Source: Halichondria panicea
Lineage: Eukaryota; Porifera; Demospongiae; Suberitida; Halichondriidae
Direction of reading: 5' to 3'
DNA: 64,000 nt
Assembly: GCF_963675165.1 (NCBI RefSeq)
Contig: NC_087392.1
Coordinates: 1,875,001-1,939,000 of the forward strand
Position 1 is the stretch's first letter. Each line of letters begins with the position of its first letter. The notes under the pieces are model-generated. The model was not told where the DNA came from. It made no database searches and saw only the letters and a list, made by a program, of their open reading frames with translations. Positions 25,101-35,812 of this stretch are shown here, in pieces. The position numbers and the translations under genes are program-made.

Positions 25101-27644
25101 GCTGTTCAAAGTTGCTTTATTTATGCAAGTCAGTAAAGTACCTTCTCTTGCGAGGGAAGCTCCCCACTGGCTTTGATGGAGGCCCTCTCCTTGAAGAACA
25201 GTCTTCCAAGTCTGAGGAGTTTCGCAATTAGGATGGGGTCAGAGTGTAGGGCAGGGCCAAGGTGACAGAGCATGTCGATAGTGAGAGGGTACAGGTCCTC
25301 CATCTTGGAGCAGGTGGGGATGGGAAGGGTGGTGCTACTACGGGGCTTCCCCTTCACAGCACGAGAGGCGTAGCTGCATGGTTTATCAGATGGGCACACA
25401 GAGCTAATTATACAATCTGTTTGCTTCTAGTGAAATTGTGTACTTCAAAATCAGTATCGACCACTTCCCTATTGATACCCAGTAAGGGCTATAACAGTAA
25501 CTCACTTTCTATAGAGTGGCTCTAGGACGTGAGAGATGAGTGAACAGAGTGAGCGTGCTACCGGGGGCGACCAGACGGCCAGGAACTGTGGGAGGAGTTT
25601 CATAAGAGAGCATGCCCCCTCCCAGTCCCCGAACTCAATGAGGGCGTGGCATAGTCCAAGCTTCTGGTTGAACTCTATCGATAGCAGACGCTCTCTTTGC
25701 ACCTACACATGACGAAAGCAGATTACGTACACTTGCACAAAACAATACAGGGTACGGGTACTTTCAAGGATTTACATCCACACACATTGCATGAGTCAAC
25801 AACCACACCTTCTTCTCTTGCTCAGCGTCTGCTTCTTTCTGTAGTGTTTCCTCACTTTTCTCCTAGAGTGAGGGAATAACCTATAAGCTGAATAACATAA
25901 GATGTGATTCTTACTGCAAAGGAGACAATATTGGCCCTCTTTGCTCGAGTGAGGGCATCATCCAGTGATGATTGGTGCAGCTCCTTGAGTGTGGAGTCAC
26001 TCTGAGACAACTGTGAGAATGGTAACAGTTTGAAAGCATTATAAGTGTTGTTGCATATTATTAGACGTAGCATACACAGGCAGAGATGATGGTGCTTACG
26101 TGAGGGTACAAGTCCTCTAGTGTGACTAATCCGCGGTGTAAGAGGAGGGCAGAGAGCTTGTAGAGGGACGAGGGGGTGGGAGAGTCAGTACTGCCATCAG
26201 CACTCTGTGGAGAGTGGAAAGTCATTTTGTGCAGTAAAGAAATACTGATCACTGTCTCCACACCTGGAACTGGTGGAACTTGAAGCCGAGGACGTTAACA
26301 AAGGTGTTCTTTTCACAGGGGTAGTCGTGGAGAAGAGAGAGGAAGAACTCGTGCTGATCCAGGTGGCACTCAAATGCCTCCAGGATAACATCCAGCACTC
26401 GGTTAGGATCAAGGTTGAAACGACCTGCACACACACACACAGACAAGATTACAGCCACGAGGGTAAAATATTTACAGGCATAATCTGATGATGAGACAGC
26501 TTTGTCAGCATTCATAGCCATGGTTATGCACTGCTTTTACTGAGAAGCTACCCCTATGTCGAATACACACATGAGATGTGGTACTGACCAATGAGAGAGC
26601 GTATATTGTCGAGCATGGCTGGAGCAGCTGCCAGTGGCCTCTCCTCGTGACCCAGCTCCACCACCAGCTTAGAGTAGCCCTCGTTCTCCTCTCGGAACAG
26701 GTTAAACTTCTGCTGCTTGTAGCTGCATGACAACAGTTACACAGAATGTGTACAACAAACACGACAACTCTCAAAAATATTACGCTAGCTCAAAAGATAA
26801 GATTAAAACTTTGTGTAGAAGAATCGAATAATCACTCACAATAACTTTGTTTTGGTCTTGACATATTTCTGATTGAAATTCCTAGCTGAAGGGACCAGAC
26901 TGACTTGCTCCAGTGTCTCCATCTCTAGTCGCTCCTTCAGCAGCGGCTCTCCAACAGTTTTCTGAGGAAGCAGAAAACAATCAATTAGAGGCTTTATTAT
27001 AATAAGAAAAAATGGAGTGTCTGTCCCCTTGTTAGTTTAAAGTACGTGCCATAAGAGCGGTTGTCACGGAAACAAATGCAGTCCTCTCATCCTTGTTCTC
27101 ATTGCTGATCGTCTCAGCATCTGAAATACGTAAGAATTATATTATTGAGAAGGAAATTTTTTCCACGATCTTACCAAGCACGGCCAATAGGTCAGAGAGT
27201 ACAGAGGGCAAATCAGTGTCCAAGTCCTACATAATTATAAGTATGATTGGTATTGTATGATTGTGGGTTCCCCTTACGTATATAGATGTGAGTTCTGAGA
27301 TAAAGGTGGCCACATCCTGTCCGTCCAGTGCCCCAGTCACACAGTGCTTGAGCAGGTCGTACAGCATGCCACGCAACTCTATAATTCAGAAGCACATATT
27401 GACGTACTGTGTGGAATGTTATTATGTAGTACTAGTGTGCGTTTTCTCGTATTTGTCAGGTAGACCTCACCCACACAGTCGGTTCCATGTGTCCCAGTGG
27501 AGAGTACGTCCTCAAATAAAGCAAGGCTACAGTGGTGTGGTGTGTCACTTATTTATTGTAGGCCATCAAAAGACAGTCTACTTACGCCTTGTCATGGCCT
27601 TTGGTGCTCCAGTCCTTGACCAGCTCCTCTGATAAAGCCATCAT
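16158..27644 (-). CDS. THOC2: THO complex subunit 2
   Basis: 34 exons, 1478 aa: 27644-27586, 27526-27471, 27378-27278, 27226-27175, 27120-27050, 26961-26840, 26722-26589, 26424-26264, 26204-26100, 26010-25915, 25862-25809, 25702-25506, 25373-25142, 24399-24269, 24147-24046, 23744-23660, 23460-23367, 23060-22883, 22752-22635, 22415-22236, 21890-21726, 21588-21514, 21376-21158, 20913-20772, 20500-20343, 20222-20162, 19962-19730, 19537-19392, 17994-17477, 17367-17248, 16976-16939, 16835-16740, 16529-16437, 16202-16158. Scaffold of the THO/TREX complex linking transcription to mRNA export. Family blocks seen: [71 protein letters not shown], then a Ser/Lys-rich charged C-terminus (exons 29-34). 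Exon 5 seems to end at a GC donor (ATG|GCACGT). Its 5' third is copied twice downstream of the gene (30.5-31.8 and 35.8-37.0 kb). Confidence 0.96.
16587..16653. repeat. Fold-back element in THOC2 intron 32
   Basis: TAGCCTCGTTCCCTGGCC on the left pairs with GGCCGGGAACGAGGCTA on the right across about 30 bp. Fragments resembling its ends occur at about 47308-47332 and 51890-51912. Confidence 0.7.
18056..19185. repeat. Direct duplication of about 570 bp inside THOC2 intron 28
   Basis: CTAGAGCACTAAAGTGCAAA at about 18066 recurs at 18650, and AAACGCAGTGCTGTGGC at about 18597 recurs at 19153. The sequence between stays in order (GATCACAGCAAAG, AGCTTTCTA, TGACCCT), with indels. The duplicated unit makes up most of the 1.4-kb intron between exons 28 and 29 and has no coding content. 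Confidence 0.75.
23565..23690. repeat. Partial duplicate of the 3' end of THOC2 exon 16
   Basis: GTCGAATATGACTCC followed by GGGAAACCGTC at about 23572 copies the exon 16 end at 23662-23690. The flanking AACACTG/AACACG and CTTAC donor context are also copied. The copy lacks the rest of the exon, so it is a dead donor-side fragment lying downstream of the true donor. Confidence 0.7.
24625..24813. mobile_element. Palindromic MITE, GTATATTTCGAGGG family, copy 1
   Basis: Left end TATAGCGGGTATATTTCGAG, right end CTCGAAATATACCTGCTATA. The interior contains short inverted blocks (TTCGCGG and the like). A relative lies at 45110-45274. It sits in THOC2 intron 13. Confidence 0.8.
24910..25115. repeat. 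Dispersed repeat, copy 2
   Basis: Relative of 4700-4930, sharing GAAGGAGCTCTTTC and GAACTAAAGTTATGGC in the same order. It occupies part of THOC2 intron 13. Confidence 0.65.
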
Positions 27645-27858
27645 CCACCTTGTAGGTGCCTAGCCTAGCCTAGCGCCTTGTACGTACTATACTCTTGATT
27701 TACAAACCGTAAACAGACAGCCACGTGGCCAAGAACGAGGGCGGCCTTTAATTAATATGTACAGTGCGCATGCCTAAGCCATGTGCGCCCTGCGCCTTAA
27801 GCTTTAGCAAGATCTTTTTTGTTTTGTTTCTGCACAGTTGGAATTTGATCAAGGTAGA
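27645..27858. promoter_or_regulatory. Bidirectional promoter THOC2 / family gene A
   Basis: 214 bp separate the divergent start codons. TGCGCATGCCTA at 27765-27776, which resembles half of an NRF1-type GCGCATGCGC site, lies 83 bp before the gene A ATG. The same 12-mer precedes paralogues B (32395-32406) and C (38100-38111) at 71 and 65 bp. Confidence 0.6.
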
Positions 27859-30014
27859 ATGAAGTTTGTTGCTCTAAGACTTATTGCTGTTTTGGCCCTT
27901 TCTCAGTTGGGTAAGTTCAAAGTGTGATTACCTATACGTACATTAGATCCAGTCTTGGCATCAGATCTAGGCTGTCATGCAAGATCTTAGTTATTCTATG
28001 CAGTGTAAGTTGCTATTATAAAGCTGTAGCACAGACGTATTTCATGTATTTGCTTAAGCAAATTAATAGTAGCCTGCTAGCTATAAAAAATTCTTTTAAA
28101 CCACATATTGGAGAGATTTAATAGCTATATAGAGAGTCAGAGACTTACATGACTGTGATAAGATGATTTTGGATCTACCACTAATTTTCCCCCACACAGT
28201 CTCTGCAGACTACGGTACTGAGACTTGTGATGGCTTGGATCATTTGAGTGAGAATGTAAACCCCACCCTGGGCCAGTGTACTCGCGATGCAGAGTGCACG
28301 CAAGTCAGCTGCAGTTCACAAACCTTTGGAGTGCCTGACGCATCCATAACTCTCCTACCTTGTAATGTACCTCCAGCCATCAATATTTTTGCCATTTCTG
28401 GAGGTGTAGTGGCAGGGGACTACACTACATCGACCAATGCAGTGGACCAGCCACTCGTCCTAGGGGGCACCACCATTGCTCTTCTTGACTGGATTGTTGT
28501 TTACAACTCTGTCAACATGGAATTTGAAATTCAAGTATGTTAATTGCCATAATTATATAGATAGGTAACTAATGTACAACCAATCGAGTTCATGCTGCTG
28601 TAGTTGTAGTATAGCTGGAGGCTTGACTGCTATTAAAATTTATGTGTCACCTTCCTTTCCAGATCAATGGATCAATTTTTCCTGACTTAAACACAAAGTC
28701 GCCTTTTTTCACTCTAACCACTATTCCGATTGATACGACAGTGTGTGCAGGTAAGCTATATAGCTGGCGTCCATGTGTCTCACTGCATGGTGTGCATATA
28801 ATATGCATATGCAGTCATGTTTCCAGTATAATTATACATATTCATGTTTTAATGTCATCGATCAGCAACAAATTTTTGATTTTTGCAGTTACAACACCTC
28901 CACCGACGACTACCAACCTTGTCACTACCAACGTTGGACCAACGAGTTACTGTAAGTAAATTGCTCTGTACGCTTTTTTGATATGCTGTCTCCACTAATA
29001 CATAGCTTATAATTATATAAGCATGCAGTATTACATTTTGATGCAAAAAATAAATTCAGCTTTTGGGCTTTCCTTAATTCCTATGGCCCCCAACCAGCAA
29101 TGTCTGGCGTCCATGTGTCTCACTGCGCTGCATGCATGGTGTGCATATAATATATGCATATGCATGCAGTCATGTTTCCAGTATAATTATACATCATGTT
29201 TTAATGTCATCGATCAGCAACAAATTTTTGCAGTTACAACACCTCCACCGACGACTACCAATCTTGGACCAACGAGTGGCTGTAAGTAAATTGCTCTGTA
29301 CGCTTTTTTTGATATGCTGTCTCCACTAATACATATAGCTTGTAATATATATATAAGCAGTATTACATTTTGATGCAAAAAAATTCAGCTCTTAATTGAC
29401 ATTATGACATCAAATTTATTATCAGTACACAGTATCTAGCCCCCAACACAGCCTCCTATCTATAGGTATACTGACAGCTAACTACACATTATGATCATTT
29501 TGTTCAGTGTCATTTTAGAATGCAAATACTGACTATTTTCCCAGAAGTATAGTATAATTATGAGAGGTCTAACCATGATAGTCGCAGTTACTTCTATAAT
29601 TATTACCACGTGCGTGCGCATCAGGAGTAGAGTGATTGGTGTGTGTGTGTGGACACAAAAATGAACTGTTTGAGAAACTGCTAATGAGACAATAGTGGTT
29701 GAAAAACAAATAGGCTATTGATAATTGCAACTTGTAGGCAATTAAAACAGTGTTTTCTAGTCGATCCAATCGTTGTTTTATATATTTATGATCATTCCTG
29801 ATCATTCCCCATATAATAATGTTAAGGTCGTTACAGTTATAATCTGTTTGCTGCTGTGCGATGAATCAACGCACAAGGTGAATACTCTATGAATATCTTG
29901 TTATGATAATTGTCTTGTAACTCTTATGCTAACTTTGTATCTGCAGGTGCTCCAAAACTTCAGTTTATGCTTGCTGGACTGATAGTATCCCTCCTTATAG
30001 CCATGCTTGTGTAA
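27859..30014 (+). CDS. Secreted six-cysteine family protein A
   Basis: Exons 27859-27910, 28200-28534, 28663-28750, 28889-28951, 29234-29281, 29947-30014; 217 aa if both Thr/Pro exons are used. Family not recognised. The first exon is a signal peptide (MKFVALRLIAVLALSQL). Exons 2-3 form one domain of about 140 residues with six cysteines: CDGL, LGQC, RDAEC, VSC, LLPC, TVC; it also has INGS, a possible N-glycosylation site. Then come short Thr/Pro-rich linkers (TTPPPTTTN), present as two tandem exon copies, and a last exon APKLQFMLAGLIVSLLIAML, a hydrophobic tail ending at the stop as in GPI-anchored proteins. All introns are phase 1 or 0 and conserved in B and C. Likely a cell-surface protein; the function is unknown. 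Confidence 0.75.
28762..29400. repeat. Tandem duplication of the Thr/Pro exon in gene A
   Basis: About 290 bp at 28762-29040 (from CTGGCGTCCATGTGTCTCAC through the exon and the following intron) recurs at 29103-29400. The second copy encodes a shorter linker: it lacks the five residues VTTNV. Confidence 0.85.
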
Positions 30015-30196
30015 CTGTAATTACTGTCTTGACTACAACTCAGAGTTTAGCTTTCACTCTGTATTTACATATAATTATATAGCATGATAGATTTAGTGTG
30101 CAGTTTATCTGGTAAATGAATGATGATGGTGAGATAAAATGTCATAATTGAAGGCTAATTTTTTAGCTAGGTTTTCTCAGTAAAATTATAATAGTT

Positions 30197-30523
30197 TTAC
30201 AGTTCGTCTTTTCCAGTGCTTGCAGCCAGCAGTCCACAAGAATAAAAGTGTATCCTATCACTCCGAGCATCAGGAAGGTACTTCCTATATTCATCAACAT
30301 ACCATGCACACGATCGAAATTTCGGTCCAATCTTGTATCCACTGATAAAGAGAACTCTTCCAGTAATGAAGCTCAAAATGTAGATAGGTACCAGCTTCAT
30401 CTTGGAATCCTCAAGGTGTACGGTGAGGGCAAGAATGATAAAGAAGGCCAGTACTATCTGCTCAAAAGTGTTTGTGAGGATATTCTTTTCCACTTGGAGG
30501 AAGTGATTGTTCCTGGAAAATTC
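30197..30523 (-). pseudogene. 3' fragment of MAPEG gene, copy 1
   Basis: Near-identical to codons about 98-200 plus the stop of the intact gene at 40668-41270, from HFLQVEKNILTN to STGKDEL. At about 30520 the homology stops and continues as THOC2 exon 8. The frame is open across the junction, giving a chimeric 129-residue frame that begins at the exon 8 acceptor (30577). One small difference near 30290 (HAYDRNFG region) alters the frame locally relative to the parent. Confidence 0.85.
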
Positions 30524-31775
30524 AAATGCCTCCAGGATAACATCCAGCACTCGGTTAAGATCAATGTTGAAACGACCTGCACACACACACAGACAAGATT
30601 ACAGCCATGAGGGTAAAATATTTACAGGCATAATCTTAGGATTAAATAGCTTTGCTCACCATTGATAGCCATGGTTATGGAGCTGCAAACTACCCCTATG
30701 TATTTACATAAATGTGGTACTGACCAATGAGAAGAACATATAATTATTGTCGAGCATGGCTGGAGCAGCTGCCAGTGGCCTCTCCTCGTGACCCAGCTCC
30801 ACCACCAGCTTAGATTAGCCCTCGTTCTCCTCTCGGAACAGATTAAACTTCTGCTGCTTGTAGCTGCATGACAACAGTAATCGACAGTAATTGACAACAA
30901 CACGACAACTCTCTATTACGCTAGCTCAAAAAATAAGATTCAAACTTTGTGCAGGAGAATTTTGAGAGATCAATCACTCACAATAACTTTGTTTTGGTCT
31001 TGACATATTTCTGATTGAAATTGCTAGCTGAAGGGACCAGACTGACTTGCTCCAGTGTTTCCATCTCTGGTCGTTCTTTCAGCAGCGGCTCTCCAACAGT
31101 TTTCTGAGGAAGCAGAAAACAAGAGGCTTTATTATAATAGAAGAAATGGAGTGTCTGTCCCCTTGTTAGTTTAAAGTACGTGCCATAAGAGCGGTTGTCA
31201 CGGAAACAAATGCAGTCCTCTCACCCTTGTTCTCATTGCTGATCGTCTCAGCATCTGAAATACGTAAGAATTATATTATTGAGAAGGAAATTTTTTCCAC
31301 GATCTTACCAAGCACGGCCAATAGGTCAGAGAGTACAGAGGGCAAATCAGTGTCCAAGTCCTACATAATTATAAGTATGATTGGTATTGTATGATTGTGG
31401 GTCCCCTTACGTATATAGATGTGAGTTCTGAGATAAAGGTGGCCACATCCTGTCCGTCTAGTGCCCCAGTCACACAGTGCTTGAGCAGGTCGTACAGCAT
31501 GCCACGCAACTCTACAATTCAGAAGCACATATTGACGTACTGTGTGGAATGTTATTATGTAGTACTAGTGTGCGTTTTCTCGTATTTGTCAGGTAGACCT
31601 CACCCACACAGTCGGTTCCATGTGTCCCAGTGGAGAGTACGTCCTCGAATAAAGAGGCTACAGTGGTGTGGTGTGTCACTTATTTATTGTAGGCCATCAA
31701 AAGACAGTCTACTTACGCCTTGTCATGGCCTTTGGTGCTCCAGTCCTTGACCAGCTCCTCTGATAAAGCCATCAT
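30524..31775 (-). pseudogene. 5' fragment of THOC2, copy 1
   Basis: Copies THOC2 exons 1-7 and the start of exon 8, with their introns, in order and orientation. Exon 7 carries a TAA in place of the TAC codon of GYSKL (near 30812), so the copy cannot encode THOC2. Exons 1-6 keep frame and splice sites, with a 3-bp in-frame loss in exon 2. A transcript from its own promoter copy could encode about 168 residues of the THOC2 N-terminus. Confidence 0.9.
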
Positions 31776-32476
31776 CCACCTTGTACAATGTACCTACCAG
31801 CCAGTATGTACAACTCTGAACTGTACTAGATCTATACATGAAAAAACCTTTGTTGATGTCAGGGTATGGTATTCAACCCATATGCACCCTCTAACAAGAA
31901 TACAACCCTAACACGAAAGCATGAAATGGAAAAGAAAAGAGCTTACGAGCAGAGAATCAGGGAGGTCGAGCATGCTTCCTTCACTCCAAGTGTATTGTCA
32001 GCCCATAGATAGATCTACTATGTAGTATCTATGGTCAGCCAGTGGAGGCCTCGCTAAAGGTGCTACAGTATTCTACAAAAGACTTGCCACAATGCTCACA
32101 GAGAAGTGGGACCAGTCCTACAGCAGTACTATAGCAGTACTATACTTTAATACTATAAGCTGGCTCAGATGCACCATCTCCTTCAGCCTTCTAAGATCAG
32201 CAGTACAGACTACAGTGCATACGCGGTGCACGCTCGTCCAAGGGGAAGGCAGCAAGATCTATACCCCTTGTAGACTTTGTGGCCGCCGAGACCAACCTCA
32301 GGCCATGCTGAACTCTATAACTTTGCCATTATTATCATTACAACGTCATGTCCATCACTAAAAATTTTTCACGATTATGTGCTCACCTTTCTACTGCGCA
32401 TGCCTATACTGCTATAGCCTATTAATTAACATCTTTTGCTAAAGTTGTAAAGTAGTAAAGTTGTAAAGGTAGAAAA
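31776..32476. promoter_or_regulatory. Region between THOC2 copy 1 and gene B
   Basis: Corresponds to the bidirectional promoter of THOC2/gene A but is expanded to 700 bp by unrelated sequence (31810-32340) shared with the region before gene C. The conserved 12-mer TGCGCATGCCTA lies at 32395-32406. No gene is seen in it. Confidence 0.55.
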
Positions 32477-35037
32477 ATGAAGTTTGTTGTTCTTAATCTT
32501 GTTGCTGTTTTGGCCCTTCAGCTAGGTAAGTTCAGAGTGTGGTTACCTATAATATGTACACTAGATCTAGAACTATAGAAGTCTTGTCATCAGATCTAGA
32601 ACAGGGCTGTCATGCTAGATCTAGGTGTACTAAATATAAAGCTTTAACAGTATTTGTTTACTAGTACCAGGAGTGCACTCCTGTAGTACAGTATAGTAGC
32701 CTGATATATAGTTATAAAATACTTCTTTGCACATGGTAACGGGAATCAAATACAGACAGTGCAGTGTAGTGAGATTTAATCATGATAGAGCAGGCCCAGT
32801 GACTTCCATGTGATCATTGACAGAGGAGTAGGAAGATGTTTTTGTAAGGGGGTGCTGAAGGTGGCCAGAGGCCACTGACAAATCTGGGGGGTCTGGGAAA
32901 ATTTTGGCATTCTACATTCCCGAAGATAAATTCTAAGCAAATTTGGTATAAAATTATCAGTATCAAAATTTGCCAATTCTACGTGAGTTTACCTGGATAA
33001 ATTGTTCTGCTATACAATGTATATACTGTTAAGTGGGTATGATTGTTTAATCTACATGATTGTCATTACTTATAAGAATATCTACGATGTGGTTCATCTA
33101 GCTGACCTTTGTACTGTGTACGTAACTATGCTAGTATAGCTAGCTAGCTCAGTAACTATTAGCTACTAGCTCGACCACTATACTAGGTGCTATATCAAGC
33201 TAGCTACGTAGCTGTTCTGAACTTCATGGAGCAAGTAGGTAAGGTAGCTTGAGATAAGGGGGTGCTCCAGCACCCTGAGCACCCGTGCTTCCTACGCCAC
33301 TGATTGATGATTTAGATCTACCACTATGCACACCACACAGTCTCTGCAGACCACGGCACTGGGACTTGTGATGGCTTGGATCATTTGATTGAGAATGTGG
33401 ACCCCATCCTTGGCCAGTGTACTCGAGATACAGAGTGTACGCAAGTCAGCTGCTCAGGTTCACAAACCGTTGGAGTGCCTGATGCAACCATAACTCTCCT
33501 ACCTTGTAATGTACCTCCAGCCATCAATATTTTTGCCATTTCTGGAGGTATAGTGGTAGGGAACTACACTACATCGACCAATGCAGCGGACCAGCCACTC
33601 ACCGTAGGGGGTACCACCGTTGCTCTTCTTGACTGGATTGTTGCTTACAACTCTGTCAACATGGAATTTAAAATTCAGGTATAGTTATAATTATTGTAAA
33701 ACCAAGTGAGGCATGCTAATTTTGTGGTGCTGTAGTTGTAGTATAGCTGGAGGCTTGGCTGCCATTAAATGTGTCACCGTCCTTTCCAGATCAACGGATC
33801 AGTTCTTCCTACCTTAAACATGAAGTCGCCTCTTATCAATGAAACCATTATTCCAACAGTGTGTGCAGGTAAGCTGTGCTGTAGCTGGCGTTCATATGCC
33901 TCACATTCATATAATATATGCAGCCATGTTTCAAGTATGTACATCATGTTTTAATGTCATGCAGGTACAACACCTCCACCGACGACTACCAACGTTGGAC
34001 CAACGAGTGACTGTAAGTAAATTGCTATGTATGCTTTTTTGATAAACTGTCTCCACTAAATACATAGCTTGTGACCAGTATTACATTTTCATGCTATTCA
34101 TCTCTTGGCTCTTGGGCTTAATTCCTTATTCTTATGGTCCCCCCAACTGTAGCAATGTTTTATATTATCGGTAGACACAATGTCTATGGTCCCCAACACA
34201 ATAACAGCTAACTACGCGTTACCATAATACTTTGTCTGCGGCTATTAGAGGGGGAAATTCCCAAAAGTACTATTGTTTATGTGAGGTCAAGGTCTAGCTG
34301 CAGTATGATAATTGTTAATTTTCACCTCCCAGCCTTGTCTTGTGATGGCTTGAGTGATTTGACTGAAAATGCGGACCCCATCCTGGGCCTGTGTACTCGA
34401 GATGCACAGTGTACGCAAATCAGCTGTTCAGGTTCACAAACCGTTGGAGTGCCTGATGCAACCATAACTCTCCTACCTTGTAATGAACCTCCAGCCATCA
34501 ATATTGTTGCGATTGCCGCTGCTGGAGATGTGATAGGGAATTACACTACATCGACCAATGCAGTGGACCAGCCACTCGCAACACCAGAGGGAATCACCCT
34601 TGTTCGTCTTGACTGGATTGTTACTTACAACTCTGTGAACATGGGACTTAAAATTCAGGTACCGTATTATTATTATTAATAATTTAAACACCAAGTGAGC
34701 CAGATAATGGTGCTGTAGTTGTAGTATAGCTGGAGGCTTGACTGCCATTAAATGTGTCACCTTCCTTTCCAGATCAATGGATCACTTTTCCCTGCTTTAG
34801 ACATGAAGGTACCTCTCTTCAATACAACCACTATTCTGATAGATACGTCGGTGTGTGCAGGTAAGCTGTGATGTATAGCTACTGAGTACACCAGTTACAA
34901 TTTTTTTGCAATTTGCTGAATGTTAAGCACCAGAGTTATTATACTCTTACGCTAACTTTGTATCTGCAGGTGCTCCAAAACTTCAGTTTATGCTTGCTGG
35001 ACTGATAGCCTCCCTCCTTGTAGCCATGCTTGTGTAA
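32477..35037 (+). CDS. Secreted six-cysteine family protein B (two domains)
   Basis: Exons 32477-32525, 33341-33678, 33790-33868, 33965-34012, 34333-34658, 34773-34860, 34970-35037; 331 aa. Same plan as gene A, but the six-cysteine domain is present twice: exons 2-3 and exons 5-6, joined by one Thr/Pro linker exon. Signal peptide MKFVVLNLVAVLALQLG and C-terminal hydrophobic tail ending VAMLV. Domain 2 differs from domain 1 in its middle (IVAIAAAGDVIGNYTT against IFAISGGIVVGNYTT). Intron 1 carries a DNA-transposon-like insertion. All exon lengths keep the frame, so the gene appears intact. Confidence 0.75.
32821..33302. mobile_element. DNA transposon remnant in gene B intron 1
   Basis: Ends CAGAGGAGTAGGAAG and CTTCCTACGCCACTG are imperfect inverted repeats. 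The next bases also pair: GGGGGTGCTG on the left with the inverted repeat of GGGTGCTCCAGCACCC on the right. ATTGA flanks both sides. 482 bp, no transposase. Confidence 0.7.
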
Positions 35038-35490
35038 CTGCTATACAGTAGTCTTGAATACAACTCAGAGTTTAACTTTCACTATATAGATTTAGTGTGC
35101 TCTATTGTGAATAATGATAGTGGTGATTGAGATTGATAAATTTCATGATTATAGTATTGTCCTATTGTGTTTGTCACAATTCAGCTTTCATTATTGCTTT
35201 TGGTGGTTAGACAAAATGTATGAGCACAATACCCGATCATGCAGACAAACATCCTATTAAATCGAGAAACGGGAGAACTGAGGGGAGGGTTCCGTTGACC
35301 TCGTACCCAATCACAAAGAGACATCAGTCAACAAAGAAGCACATACAAATAAATTTACTGTAGTGTGAAATGGTAAAGATCAATACATAGTTAAAGCAAG
35401 AATGAGTATATCACCTGCAATCAGAGAGCAAACACACCAATCATCAATTAACACACTCAAATTACTGTTCTCAGATAAAATTAATTTGTT
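35038..35490. repeat. 3' flank shared by genes B and C
   Basis: Almost identical to 40207-40667 (for example CCCGATCATGCAGACAAACA in both). It is part of the tandem duplication unit and has no coding content. Confidence 0.9.
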
Positions 35491-35812
35491 TTACAGTTCG
35501 TCTTTTCCAGTGCTTGCAGCCAGCAGTCCACGAGAATAAATAGTGTATCATATCACTCCGAGCATCAGGAATGTACTTACTATATTCGTCAACATACCAC
35601 ACGATCGAAATTTCGGTCCAATCTTGTATCCACTGATAAAGAGAACTCTTCCAGTAATGAAGCTCAAAATGTAGATAGGTACCAGCTTCATCTCAGAGTC
35701 CTCAAGGTGTACGGTGAGGGCAAGAATGATAAAGAAGGCCAGTACTATCTGCTCAAAAGTGTTTGTGAGGATATTCTTTTCCACTTGGAGGAAGTGATTA
35801 TTCCCGGAAAAT
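35491..35812 (-). pseudogene. 3' fragment of MAPEG gene, copy 2
   Basis: Second copy of the MAPEG tail, joined to THOC2 exon 8 at the same place as copy 1 (about 35810). A point change makes a TGA in the GVIGYTIY region (near 35548), so the tail is cut before the KDEL end. Confidence 0.85.
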
